Assembly (NCBI GenBank): GCA_038110535.1
Contig: JAYNJW010000003.1
Span: forward strand, 1 to 64,000
Direction of reading: 5' to 3'
DNA from: Chordibacter sp038110535
GTDB taxonomy: Bacteria; Verrucomicrobiota; Verrucomicrobiia; Opitutales; Seribacteraceae
DNA length: 64,000 nucleotides
Within the stretch, counting starts at the first letter, position 1. Each line of letters opens with the position of its first letter. Position numbers and translations under genes: made by a program. Positions 26,177-35,100 of this stretch are shown here, in pieces. A model generated the notes under the pieces. The model saw nothing but the letters and a program-made list of their open reading frames with translations. It was not told the origin of the DNA and ran no database searches.

Positions 26177-27223
26177 ATGAAAATTCTTGTTTCCGGTTCC
26201 TCTGGTTTAATTGGTTCAGAAGTGTGTTGTTATTTCTCTAACCAGGGATATCAGATTCATGGAATAGACAATAATCAACGTGCGGTTTTTTTTGGTCCTC
26301 AGGGAGATACTTCTTGGCGGCTCAAAGAATTAAAAGCTGGCCTACCCTCATTTAGCCATCATGAGCTAGACATTAGAGACCGTTCCAAAGTTCTGGATAT
26401 CATTAAAGAGATCAAACCAGATGCAATTGTTCACACTGCAGCACAACCATCACATGATAAGGCCGCCTCTATTCCATTTGACGATTTCGATGTCAATGCA
26501 GGTGGAACACTCAATTTACTCGAAGCTTGTCGACAGGTTTGTCCAGATTCTCCATTTGTTCATATGTCGACCAATAAAGTCTATGGCGATGGACCTAATT
26601 TAATAAAATTAAAGGAGTTGGAGTCCAGGTGGGAATACGACGACCCTAAATTTGCAAGCGGCATACCAGAAACTTTTTCTATTGATCAATGCAAACACTC
26701 TTTATTTGGAGCATCTAAAGTTGCCGCAGATGTGATGGTACAAGAATACGGCAGATACTTTGGCATGGCCACATGTTGTTTGCGCGGAGGCTGCCTTACC
26801 GGTCCGTCACACTCTGGCGTAGAACTGCATGGGTTTCTTAGTTACCTTGTTAAATGCAATCTGGATGAAAAAACCTACAACATATTCGGATACAAAGGAA
26901 AACAGGTTCGCGATAATATCCACTCCGAAGATGTTGCTAGATTTATCGAATTTTTTATACGGGCTCCAAGATTTGGAGAGGTTTATAATTTGGGAGGCGG
27001 AAAAGCAAATAGTTGCTCGATCTTGGAAGCTTTTCAAATTTGTGAAGAGTTTTCAGGCCAAAAACAAAAATATGAATATTTGGATGAAAACCGTATTGGC
27101 GACCATATCTGCTACTACAGTGACCTCACCAAGATTAAAGACCACTATCCCGAGTTTGAAATCAAACACTCTTTAGCCTCCACAATTCAGCAGATTGTTG
27201 AGGCTCAGAACCGGCGTAAATAA
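26177..27223 (+). CDS. NAD-dependent epimerase, CDP-paratose 2-epimerase-like, with Tyr-to-Phe change
   Basis: A 348-residue extended SDR: VSGSSGLIGSEV (NAD-binding), HTAAQPSHDKAA, HMSTNKVYGDGPN, and CLRGGCLTGPSHSG with KQVRDNIHSEDVA, resembling CDP-paratose 2-epimerase (TNKVYGD, GKQVRDVLHAED). The usual catalytic YxxxK is LFGASK, with Phe177 in place of Tyr and Lys181 kept. I believe related proteins with this LFGASK form exist, so this may be a subfamily with altered chemistry and not a dead enzyme. ATG start; an AT-rich 11-bp spacer precedes it. Confidence 0.83.
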   Translation: MKILVSGSSGLIGSEVCCYFSNQGYQIHGIDNNQRAVFFGPQGDTSWRLKELKAGLPSFSHHELDIRDRSKVLDIIKEIKPDAIVHTAAQPSHDKAASIPFDDFDVNAGGTLNLLEACRQVCPDSPFVHMSTNKVYGDGPNLIKLKELESRWEYDDPKFASGIPETFSIDQCKHSLFGASKVAADVMVQEYGRYFGMATCCLRGGCLTGPSHSGVELHGFLSYLVKCNLDEKTYNIFGYKGKQVRDNIHSEDVARFIEFFIRAPRFGEVYNLGGGKANSCSILEAFQICEEFSGQKQKYEYLDENRIGDHICYYSDLTKIKDHYPEFEIKHSLASTIQQIVEAQNRRK

Positions 27224-27229
27224 CAAAAA

Positions 27230-28378
27230 TTGTTAACCCCAAAACCAATACTTTTAGTAACTGAAACTCCTCCGGGGACTCCAAATGGCTTTGGAGTTAC
27301 CCTGGATTGCTTGTTTAAAAATATAGACCATCGGGTTCTTTACACGGATGTCTCATTCAAAATCCACGGAGATAATAATGGATATATTCTTGGGCAGGTC
27401 CCATTTCACAGTTCCCGAAGGTATTTTTTAAATTTTCTTTTCGGCTTAATTCCAGAATGGAGAGGTCGGTACTCGCATAAATGGCTCAAGACGAATCTAG
27501 GGAAGGAATATTCTGCCGTTTATGCATTCGTCTACTCTGTGGAATGCATTAAGTTCTCCAATTGGATTTCTGGTGTACTTGGAATTCCCCTATTGATTCA
27601 TCTGGCAGATCACTCCAAGGATTTTCAATCAATTGAAATAACAAAAACTCTACAGGAATGCTCCAAAGTAATCTGTATCACTGGCGAGATGCAGAAAAGT
27701 TATGAAACCATACTTGGCCGTAACGATATAGAGGTTTTGCATAATGGTGCCGAGGATCGTTGTTTTAACATTCAGGAGCCTAAAAACTCTCCTTTTAGCA
27801 AAGATAATCCCTTTAGGTTTTGTTTTCTGGGTGGGCTATTCTCCCATCTTCACGGTGACTGTATTGAAGACTTTTTTGTAGCCATTAAGGAGGTAAGGAA
27901 AAAATATCAATGGGTTGAGTTTAATCTTTTTGGGCAAAAGCAACCAGCAAGCTTTCTTAATGAATTTCTTTCCCTTGATGGCGTAAAGTATCATGGGATC
28001 ATAATGCCACTCGATAAAAAGTTTGAGATCATGGAGCAGTCTCACTGTTTCCTCATACCTTCTTCTTTCAATCCGAATAAACACGAAGATTACAAATACT
28101 CATTTCCTACCAAGTTACCTGAATTGATTGCCTGTGGCCGGCCCATTTTATCTTACGGTCCTGCCGACACTTCAGCGAATAGACTGCTCAATCAGCATAA
28201 TATTGGTATCCGTATTCACAACCGTTCAGTGGATGATTTAGTCAGAAATATGCTGGAATTGATCGAAAAATATTCACAAAACTTAGATTTCGCAAAAAAC
28301 TCACGCAAGCTAGCAGAAACGGATTTATCAGCGGATCAAGTGCGTTCAAGACTCTCTAAAATAATTGGAACCTTATGA
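27230..28378 (+). CDS. GT-B glycosyltransferase
   Basis: A 382-residue GT-B transferase. It opens with PKPILLVTETPPGTPNGFGVTL (acceptor domain glycine loop), followed by ICITGEMQKSYETILG, VLHNGAEDRCF at the domain hinge and FCFLGGLFSHLHGDC. The C-terminal donor site SFPTKLPELIACGRPILSYG has the glutamate expected of family 4. The start TTG 27230 comes 6 bp after the epimerase stop, and the end is in an ATGA overlap. Specificity is unknown. Confidence 0.86.
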   Translation: MLTPKPILLVTETPPGTPNGFGVTLDCLFKNIDHRVLYTDVSFKIHGDNNGYILGQVPFHSSRRYFLNFLFGLIPEWRGRYSHKWLKTNLGKEYSAVYAFVYSVECIKFSNWISGVLGIPLLIHLADHSKDFQSIEITKTLQECSKVICITGEMQKSYETILGRNDIEVLHNGAEDRCFNIQEPKNSPFSKDNPFRFCFLGGLFSHLHGDCIEDFFVAIKEVRKKYQWVEFNLFGQKQPASFLNEFLSLDGVKYHGIIMPLDKKFEIMEQSHCFLIPSSFNPNKHEDYKYSFPTKLPELIACGRPILSYGPADTSANRLLNQHNIGIRIHNRSVDDLVRNMLELIEKYSQNLDFAKNSRKLAETDLSADQVRSRLSKIIGTL

Positions 28379-29169
28379 TCTCCGTTAGCTCCCTTTTGCT
28401 AAAATCATCAATCTTGCGAAAGAGTATAGTGACTAATATAAAGTCGAAATACTTCCACGAACTTGGTTTGTCTATCCCCCTCAATAATAGCTATTGGGCT
28501 CATATTCGTGAAAACGACTCCTATAATTCTTTTTCAGAAATCTTTATTCAGCAAGAATATGAGAACTTTATACCAAAGGAGGATCTGCTTAAGGTTATAG
28601 ACTTGGGTGCTCACTATGGATACTTCAGCCTTTGGTTGCAGTCCAAAATAGGTTCGGATAAGTTTCGCTCATTATTAATCGAACCCTCTTCATTTTGTAG
28701 TCGATCCTTAGAAAACTTAATTTCTCAACCAAAACTACAAGGAAGGTTCAAATACCTTGCAGGAGCTATAAGTGATTCCCAAAATCAAACCACACAATTT
28801 TACGATCGTCCATTCATGGCCGGTTCCAAGTTTAACAATTCTGGAAACATGTCTTCCAAACAAGTAAAAATTGTTAAACAAGATGAAATAATCGCAACTT
28901 TGCCTCCCCCTTATGATTTAATCAAATGTGATATTGAAGGAGCCGAATGGGACTTAATTGAACACTACCAAGAAATATTATTTCAATCCAAATATTTACT
29001 CATGGAATGGCATAGCTGGCATTCCGGAGGCGGCGGCTTGAATCAAATTATTCAAGGCATAAAAAATTTAGGCTTTGACCTTGTGAAATCATCTAAACCT
29101 CATGTGGCAAAAGGAGTAGATGGTGAAGTAGGTTTGTTCCTTGCTCACAATCAAAAGTTTCTAGGTTGA
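28375..29169 (+). CDS. FkbM-family methyltransferase
   Basis: A 264-residue FkbM methyltransferase: KVIDLGAHYGYFSLWLQ (SAM loop), LLIEPSSFC, and YDLIKCDIEGAEWDLIEHY. The IEGAEW form and the MEWHSWHSGGGG segment that follows are found in a recognisable FkbM branch. It is locked between two overlaps (ATGA before, TTGA after), so it is coupled to a GT-B transferase and a family 9 transferase. It probably methylates a sugar residue laid down by one of them. Confidence 0.85.
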   Translation: MISVSSLLLKSSILRKSIVTNIKSKYFHELGLSIPLNNSYWAHIRENDSYNSFSEIFIQQEYENFIPKEDLLKVIDLGAHYGYFSLWLQSKIGSDKFRSLLIEPSSFCSRSLENLISQPKLQGRFKYLAGAISDSQNQTTQFYDRPFMAGSKFNNSGNMSSKQVKIVKQDEIIATLPPPYDLIKCDIEGAEWDLIEHYQEILFQSKYLLMEWHSWHSGGGGLNQIIQGIKNLGFDLVKSSKPHVAKGVDGEVGLFLAHNQKFLG

Positions 29170-30140
29170 AAGAATATGGAGAAATCCCAGGAGGTAAAAA
29201 TGAACTCAAACCCCTGCTCTATCCATTCCATCGATCCTATCCCATTAAAATTTGGTCCAAATTCAGATGGTTTCAAAATTCTCGCCTGCCATCTCTTTTA
29301 CCAACTCTTAACAAAAAGAGAAAATGGCTTACAGTAATCGATCGCTTGGGTGCCCCGGGAGACGCTTTGATAACTTCAAATGTCATCCGTTGCATTAAGG
29401 ACAACTGCCCTAACTTAAAGATAAATTGTATAACTCCACATCCTGAACTTCTGAAACTCGACCCTAATATTGATTCAATTAATAAAAAAGAAACATTTTA
29501 TTCATTTGATTCAACTTATTGGGAATTAATCGTACGTAAGGAAAAGAAAATAAATATCATTAGGCATAATCTGGATAGGCTCGGCATTCAAGAATACGAA
29601 TACAAAGCAAGATATTATATTTCCAAAGAAGAGAAGGAATGGGCAAAAGATAAAATCAATCGTTTGAACAAGCCTATCATTGGCATTTGTACCAAAAGCA
29701 AAGAAACAGTTAAGAATTGGCCTGAAAGCAACTGGAAATCTCTAGTAGAAACTCTTACTACAATTGGGCAGGTAATTCACCTCGGAGATAACTCAGAACC
29801 TGTTTTTGATCAAATTCCTCGATTTGCCGGCAAATGTTCAATGAGGCAATCAGCTGCATTGCTATATCATTGCAAATGTTTTATCGGCCCTGACAGCCTG
29901 CTTATGCACATTGCCAACGGACTTAATGTTCCCAGCGTAATCATTTTTGGGGGGGCAAGACCCGTGAACTGCTTCGGATATGACGGGAATGTTAATCTTT
30001 CTTCTCGTACCAATTGTAGCCCTTGCTGGATTCACAAAGGCTATGAATCATGCAATGAAGATATGAAATGCATGAAGCATATTACTTTGGATACGGTCTT
30101 TAAAAATACATTACAAATGCTATCTAATCTACAAAACTAA
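29166..30140 (+). CDS. Family 9 glycosyltransferase (heptosyltransferase-like)
   Basis: A 324-residue GT-B transferase of family 9 (ADP-heptose:LPS transferase type). It has VIDRLGAPGDALITSNVIR near residue 58, IGICTKSKETVKNWPESNW in the donor domain, and CFIGPDSLLMHIANGLNVP followed by IFGGARP. A cysteine-rich C-terminal segment (RTNCSPCWIHKGYESCNED) is typical of several GT9 proteins in polysaccharide clusters. Start TTG 29166 (TTGA overlap). A heptose or related donor is possible but not shown. Confidence 0.88.
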   Translation: MKEYGEIPGGKNELKPLLYPFHRSYPIKIWSKFRWFQNSRLPSLLPTLNKKRKWLTVIDRLGAPGDALITSNVIRCIKDNCPNLKINCITPHPELLKLDPNIDSINKKETFYSFDSTYWELIVRKEKKINIIRHNLDRLGIQEYEYKARYYISKEEKEWAKDKINRLNKPIIGICTKSKETVKNWPESNWKSLVETLTTIGQVIHLGDNSEPVFDQIPRFAGKCSMRQSAALLYHCKCFIGPDSLLMHIANGLNVPSVIIFGGARPVNCFGYDGNVNLSSRTNCSPCWIHKGYESCNEDMKCMKHITLDTVFKNTLQMLSNLQN

Positions 30141-30142
30141 TT

Positions 30143-30826
30143 ATGAATCAAATTCCTTTAATCGATCTTCCTGCAGTATCCTTAGAATCATTGGTTTTCA
30201 ACATGATTTTAGGAGCTATTCTATCATCTTTAATCGGTTGGCATTATTCTCAAAGAACAAAAAAGAAGGTTTTGCGTCCAGAACTTGGTTTTGTACTTCC
30301 TGTGATTTGCCTTACGACACTTCTGGTTATTTCAGTGGTAAAGTCTTCCCTAGCCTTGTCATTGGGGCTGGTTGGGGCCCTTTCGATTGTCAGGTTCAGG
30401 ACTCCAGTAAAGGAACCAGAGGAGTTAGCCTACATATTCCTCGCCATTGCATTGGGTTTGGCCCTTGGAGCAGATCAAAGAGAGGTTGCCGCTATTTCCA
30501 TACCGATCGTCTTGGTCTTCATCTCAGCCACCAGCTTACTTGCGAAAAAAAACTCCCATCCGAAGGGCAATTTACTAATGAATGTTGAAGTGCCCAGGAC
30601 TCCACCCTCAGACATAAATTTGGATCAGGTTTTGAATTCAATTTCCAAGATTTGCCCGACCATAGAAATTCGAAAGATACATCAAGATCAAAACCATTTT
30701 ATGATTGTGGCCATTATGAATTTTGAGAGTAAGGCTAAACTATCGGAATTCTCCTCGAACTTTAATACAGAATATCCGGAAGGTCGCTTCACCCTATTGG
30801 ATGATTCTTCCCTCCCTGTGGAGTAA
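30143..30826 (+). CDS. DUF4956 membrane protein
   Basis: A 227-residue protein with four predicted membrane segments (about residues 15-33, 48-66, 70-84 and 93-128) and the DUF4956 hallmark GLVGALSIVRFRTPVKEPEE followed by YIFLAIALGLALGA. The C-terminal 80 residues are soluble with a ferredoxin-like beta-alpha pattern. DUF4956 proteins recur next to CotH and VTC-domain genes, as here; their biochemical role is not known to me. ATG start, 2 bp after the GT9 stop. Confidence 0.9.
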   Translation: MNQIPLIDLPAVSLESLVFNMILGAILSSLIGWHYSQRTKKKVLRPELGFVLPVICLTTLLVISVVKSSLALSLGLVGALSIVRFRTPVKEPEELAYIFLAIALGLALGADQREVAAISIPIVLVFISATSLLAKKNSHPKGNLLMNVEVPRTPPSDINLDQVLNSISKICPTIEIRKIHQDQNHFMIVAIMNFESKAKLSEFSSNFNTEYPEGRFTLLDDSSLPVE

Positions 30827-30830
30827 CAAT

Positions 30831-33482
30831 ATGCGGTTAGAATTAGACAGTTCTAAAAAGTTGCCCCCCAAAGGCTTAAAACTCTTTAATTTGATCTTAA
30901 TATTACTGGTTACCCTATGCGTTGGAATATATCTTGGATGGAAAAACATTCCGGGTTTTTTAAAGGCAAAAATACTTTTTTTAACTCAGTCGGAATTCAT
31001 TCCTAGTATTGGAGAAAAGAATGACCTAAGGGCAATATCCTTAGATATTAGCTTTAAAGATTTAAAGAAGATTCAACAAAAAAGAGCGGAAGCAGTAAAA
31101 AATGAGAGACTGGTTGCAGGTAACGATGATTATGTGAAAGCATCGATCAAAGACGCTAACCAAGTGAAGCATTGCGAAGTACGCTTAAAAGGTGACCTAC
31201 CGGATCATTGGTCCACATCAAAGTGGTCACTAAGAGTTAAAATGAAGAGAGATGGACTCGTTTCAGGCATGAGCAGATTTTCCCTTCAAAACCCGGTTAC
31301 GAGAAACCATACTTATGAGTGGCTTTTTTTGGAGAATCTCAAAAATGAAGGATTGATGGGCGTTAGGTACGATTTCGTAAATGTCTCCATCAATGGCAAA
31401 AAAATGGGTATTTATGCAATTGAGGAATATATATCAAAAGAATTTATTGAAGCCAACAATCGCCGAGAAGGGATTGTTGTTTCCTTGGATGAGGAATTAA
31501 TGTGGTCAGACTTTTACAATGACCCATCAAACCTTGAGTGGAACAGCATATACCGAACCGCAGTTGCTAGTGCGCTTAACGACGGCAGAATTGATAAAAA
31601 TCCTCTTCTTGCCCGTCAAAGGAATACTGCGATAAATCTACTTAGAGACCTTCAAGTACAAAAGATTAAACCCGATCAGCTCTTTGACTGCGAAAAATTA
31701 GGGAAGTTTTTTGCTCTATGCAGATTATGGAACGCAGAGCATTGCCTTGAGTGGGATGATATCAACTTTTATTACAATCCTATCATAGGGAAATTTGAAC
31801 CAATCGGTTTTGACGCTAGTTGTGAAGCCAACGAAAAACCGAAGTACTGTTTTTTTACTGGCGGTAAAGTAGCAAATAATTGGGTAAACTATGCTTTGAC
31901 CTCTCCAAGAATTGCCGAAGCCTACATTAGAAACTTAAAAATCTTTTCCTCGGAAAAATACATCAATAATTTGAAAGCTAACTTCGCAGGTTATGAGTTA
32001 AAAGTTAGAAGGTTAATATCTCGAGAATTACTCAACGCCTCCTTGCCTGAGTTCTGGCAAAATTTTGAATCACTTTTTAATAATGACCCATGGGCAGTTT
32101 TGGATAAAAGAGCTTATTTTATCCGCCGAGAACTTGATGATGAAATGCCGGCATTGGCATTTGCAAGAATGAGTAATGATTCTAAAAACTACCACACAAC
32201 CATTCGAAATTCCCTTACTCAGCCAGTAGAGTTTTTAGGCATTAGGACAAATAATAATGTAGAGATAAACGCTTCAACAATCATTGAGGTCTGCCCCCAG
32301 CTAAAAGATTTATTTTTTTTTCCTCAGAAGAGTATTATCTTACCCATTCAGAAAAACGATCGTGAAAGTAACTTCGGCTCAATTGAGTTTTCCTTACCAA
32401 TGGAGCTATTCGATTTAAATCAAAGTCATATCCAAAATGAATTATTCATTCATTTTCGTGTTCTTGGAAATGATAAAATCATCCGTGCTCCTATCCCTAT
32501 TGACGAACATTCTTATGATCCGAAATCTCTCCCTTTTTATGATCAGAATCTTTCCTTGAACTCAGAAATTTTTTCCATCAAGGAAGATACCATTTATCTC
32601 CATCCAGGCAGACACATCTTTCACGAAGACATTTTCATACCTTTTGGGATGAAACTAGCCATTGGTCCCGATACCTCCTTGTCCTTTGAAAGAAATGCCT
32701 CTCTTGTCTCCGAAGGTTCAATTCGAGCAATAGGCACACCCGAACATCCAATAATTTTTAGTTCCGATCAATCTTTCTGGGATGGCATACTTCTTTTTGG
32801 CAGCAAAGAGCCATCTTTGTTCGAAAATGTGCATTTTTCTAAACTTGGTGGGACAGGAATGATCGTAAACCCTCATGGCATTGAGAAAGATGGTTGGGTA
32901 ATGACTGGAGGGATTAATGTTCTTGATGCAGAAGTGCATTTTAAAAGTTGTCGCTTTGAGGATTGTTTTACCGAAGATGCGCTAAATGTTTTTTCTAGTA
33001 CCTTTACGCTTGAAGGCAGTAAATTTATAAATTGTTCATCCGATGGATTCGATGGAGATTTTGTCAACGGAACTGTAAAAAGGTGCGAATTTATTAATAT
33101 TATGGGAGATGGGGTTGATTTTAGCGGAAGTAGCGTTTCAGTTGAAGACACAATTTTTTATAACATTGAAGATAAAGCCATATCGGTGGGCGAAGCAAGT
33201 AATGTCAAAATCTCTGATTCTAATGTAAACATCGCGAATTTTGGAATAGTATCAAAAGATCTTTCCAATGCTCATTGTGTCGACACTCTGATTAAGAACA
33301 CTCGTATTGCAGGAGTTTCTTGCTACCAGAAAAAAAACAACTTCGGTCCAGGCAATGTCGTTCTTAGCAATGTTAGGTTCGAGGACTTGAACAAGACCTA
33401 TCTTATTCAAACTGGAAGTTCAGCAAAAACGGACGGTACTTTCATCGATACAGAAGAATTCCTAACTTCATCCCTTTACTAA
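30831..33482 (+). CDS. CotH-family kinase-like protein with C-terminal parallel beta-helix
   Basis: An 883-residue envelope protein. An N-terminal membrane anchor (residues 14-36) leads into a CotH domain (about 55-480): CEVRLKGDLPDHW, WSLRVKM, NVSINGKKMGIYAIEEYI, and ECLEWDDINFYYN-like and FEPIGFDAS segments matching the metal/ATP-binding Asn/Asp region of CotH protein kinases. Residues about 600-880 are a right-handed beta-helix with repeated GSIRAIGTPEHPIIFSS-like turns, probably a glycan-binding module. ATG 30831 is chosen over an upstream TTG/GTG overlap because it directly precedes the anchor. It sits between DUF4956 and VTC genes. Protein phosphorylation activity is inferred from family. 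Confidence 0.86.
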   Translation: MRLELDSSKKLPPKGLKLFNLILILLVTLCVGIYLGWKNIPGFLKAKILFLTQSEFIPSIGEKNDLRAISLDISFKDLKKIQQKRAEAVKNERLVAGNDDYVKASIKDANQVKHCEVRLKGDLPDHWSTSKWSLRVKMKRDGLVSGMSRFSLQNPVTRNHTYEWLFLENLKNEGLMGVRYDFVNVSINGKKMGIYAIEEYISKEFIEANNRREGIVVSLDEELMWSDFYNDPSNLEWNSIYRTAVASALNDGRIDKNPLLARQRNTAINLLRDLQVQKIKPDQLFDCEKLGKFFALCRLWNAEHCLEWDDINFYYNPIIGKFEPIGFDASCEANEKPKYCFFTGGKVANNWVNYALTSPRIAEAYIRNLKIFSSEKYINNLKANFAGYELKVRRLISRELLNASLPEFWQNFESLFNNDPWAVLDKRAYFIRRELDDEMPALAFARMSNDSKNYHTTIRNSLTQPVEFLGIRTNNNVEINASTIIEVCPQLKDLFFFPQKSIILPIQKNDRESNFGSIEFSLPMELFDLNQSHIQNELFIHFRVLGNDKIIRAPIPIDEHSYDPKSLPFYDQNLSLNSEIFSIKEDTIYLHPGRHIFHEDIFIPFGMKLAIGPDTSLSFERNASLVSEGSIRAIGTPEHPIIFSSDQSFWDGILLFGSKEPSLFENVHFSKLGGTGMIVNPHGIEKDGWVMTGGINVLDAEVHFKSCRFEDCFTEDALNVFSSTFTLEGSKFINCSSDGFDGDFVNGTVKRCEFINIMGDGVDFSGSSVSVEDTIFYNIEDKAISVGEASNVKISDSNVNIANFGIVSKDLSNAHCVDTLIKNTRIAGVSCYQKKNNFGPGNVVLSNVRFEDLNKTYLIQTGSSAKTDGTFIDTEEFLTSSLY

Positions 33483-33506
33483 TTACAATCCGTGTAGGGT
33501 AATTTT

Positions 33507-34184
33507 TTGATAGAAAAAACGCCAAAAAGAATAGAATTAAAATGTCTGTATACTGAGAATGATTTGTCTTTTTTGGAAAGGAATCTTCAACTATCAAAGC
33601 TTTCTTTCTACCAACCCTTCCCGCCGAGGTTCATCAACAGCCTATACTTCGATTCCTATGACTTGGCCTCTATTGACGAATACTTAAATGGTTCCAGTGT
33701 TCGCACGAAAACAAGATGCAGATGGTACGGTGATCTGATTCAGAAAGGAAAAGACACGCTAGAATTGAAAAAAAAACAGTGTCACAAATCCTGGAAACTT
33801 CTTAAAAAAGACATTTTCACCGTTAATGCTTTTTCAAAAAACTGGAATGATTTTATGTCTCCTGACATTATGTCTGGCATAACGACGATTGGATTAAGTT
33901 CTCATAATCAATTTCCTGCCAGTATAGTTAGGTACAGAAGAAAATACCTTGTAAGCAGTGATAGTAAAATACGTGTTACCATCGACGACCAACTTCAGTT
34001 TTTCGATCAAAGACTTTCACCTGACCCAAATGTGAAAATAAGTGAAAATTCTCATGCAGGCATTGTTCTTGAAATCAAATTACAAGAGACAGACTCGAAC
34101 CTGCTTCCGCTTATTAGTAATGCAATTAATTTCATTCCAAGTCGGTTCTCCAAATACTGCGAGTCTTTGATGAGACGGTTTTAA
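33507..34184 (+). CDS. VTC-domain protein (polyphosphate polymerase-like)
   Basis: A 225-residue triphosphate-tunnel-type VTC domain: RIELKCLYTENDL at the start, INSLYFDSYDLASIDEYL, RTKTRCRWYG, TLELKKKQCHKSW, SIVRYRRKYLV and VLEIKLQE give the alternating basic and acidic residues of the tunnel. In yeast Vtc4 this fold makes polyphosphate from ATP; bacterial homologues beside CotH and DUF4956 are not characterised to my knowledge. Start TTG 33507. It forms the third member of a conserved-looking triad inside the glycan operon. Confidence 0.87.
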   Translation: MIEKTPKRIELKCLYTENDLSFLERNLQLSKLSFYQPFPPRFINSLYFDSYDLASIDEYLNGSSVRTKTRCRWYGDLIQKGKDTLELKKKQCHKSWKLLKKDIFTVNAFSKNWNDFMSPDIMSGITTIGLSSHNQFPASIVRYRRKYLVSSDSKIRVTIDDQLQFFDQRLSPDPNVKISENSHAGIVLEIKLQETDSNLLPLISNAINFIPSRFSKYCESLMRRF

Positions 34185-34185
34185 G

Positions 34186-35100
34186 ATAAAAAAACACCCT
34201 AAAGTCTCCGCCTACATATTTGCTGCCAGATCAGATTGTGGCTTCATAAGGGCAACCTTGCCTCACTTAGTCAAAATGTGCCAAAAAGCAAATGCGCAAA
34301 TTCAAGTAGTTGCAGATGCCTCCTCCCCTTCAGGAGTTTTGGGAAGTATCTTAGAACAGGATGAATTCGAAAAGCTTTTGAAAATCCTAGATGAGATCAA
34401 TTCTGACAATGCTTTTGAAATTCAAATTGAACGAAATAACCAAAAGGATGCTCGTACATTCAACAGAAAACAATTTGGAAAGAATCTTGATGAAACTCAC
34501 TGTTTTCGAGGTTACCCCATTGTTGGAAGCATAAAACAGTTCTTCGAATCTGATTCAGAATATGTTCTGCATATTGATTGCGATATGCTTTTCTATGAAG
34601 AAAAAAATATATCTTGGATACTCCAAGCGATTTCCATTATGGAAGAAAATCCAGATCTTTTATGTGTTTTACCTAGAGGCGGCCCACCCACGCCAGATGG
34701 TTCGCTGCATCAAGGAAGCACGACATACCGTACCGACAATGAAAGGGGAATCTATTTGTTTAAGAATTTCACAAGCAGACATTATCTGATCCATAAAAAA
34801 AGGTTTCTGGATTTACTTCCTCTTAGACCTATTTGGCTCTCTTGGAGAGAACCCATCAAAAGCAAATTCCTCGGAAGTGGCAAGATGCTATGCTGGGAAA
34901 GCATGGTCGAGAAAGCTCTTGAAGAATCAAACCTTTGGAGAGCTGACCTAATGACTGATCAAGCATGGTCTCTTCATACATGTGATCGTTCGGAAAAATT
35001 TTATGAGGATCTTCCAAAAATTATTAAGCGATTAATGACCGGAGACTACCCTACAAGACAAGCTGGTCATTTCGATCTTTTATACAATCTATGGAACTGA
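34186..35100 (+). CDS. GT-A type glycosyltransferase-like protein, probable ATA start
   Basis: About 304 residues. From ATA 34186 the protein reads KKHPKVSAYIFAARSDCGFI, a normal nucleotide-sugar-domain beginning, and later has YVLHIDCDMLFYE with a DxD metal motif and WREPIKSKFLGSG. The frame is open from 34174 and the first ATG/GTG/TTG is TTG 34258, which would remove the first beta-strand. ATA 34186 lies 1 bp after the VTC stop codon. It overlaps the next gene by 10 bp. The family is not assigned; a sugar transferase role is inferred from fold and context. Confidence 0.72.
   Translation: MKKHPKVSAYIFAARSDCGFIRATLPHLVKMCQKANAQIQVVADASSPSGVLGSILEQDEFEKLLKILDEINSDNAFEIQIERNNQKDARTFNRKQFGKNLDETHCFRGYPIVGSIKQFFESDSEYVLHIDCDMLFYEEKNISWILQAISIMEENPDLLCVLPRGGPPTPDGSLHQGSTTYRTDNERGIYLFKNFTSRHYLIHKKRFLDLLPLRPIWLSWREPIKSKFLGSGKMLCWESMVEKALEESNLWRADLMTDQAWSLHTCDRSEKFYEDLPKIIKRLMTGDYPTRQAGHFDLLYNLWN

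Noticed and set aside
30723..30830. CotH gene starting upstream at 30723
   Set aside because: It would overlap DUF4956 by more than 100 bp with non-family sequence; ATG 30831 directly precedes the membrane anchor.
33481..33508. AATTAC / GTAATT inverted repeat with T-run before the VTC gene, possible terminator
   Set aside because: The 6-bp stem is almost all A-T with a 12-nt loop, far too weak, and the T-run overlaps the TTG start of the VTC gene.
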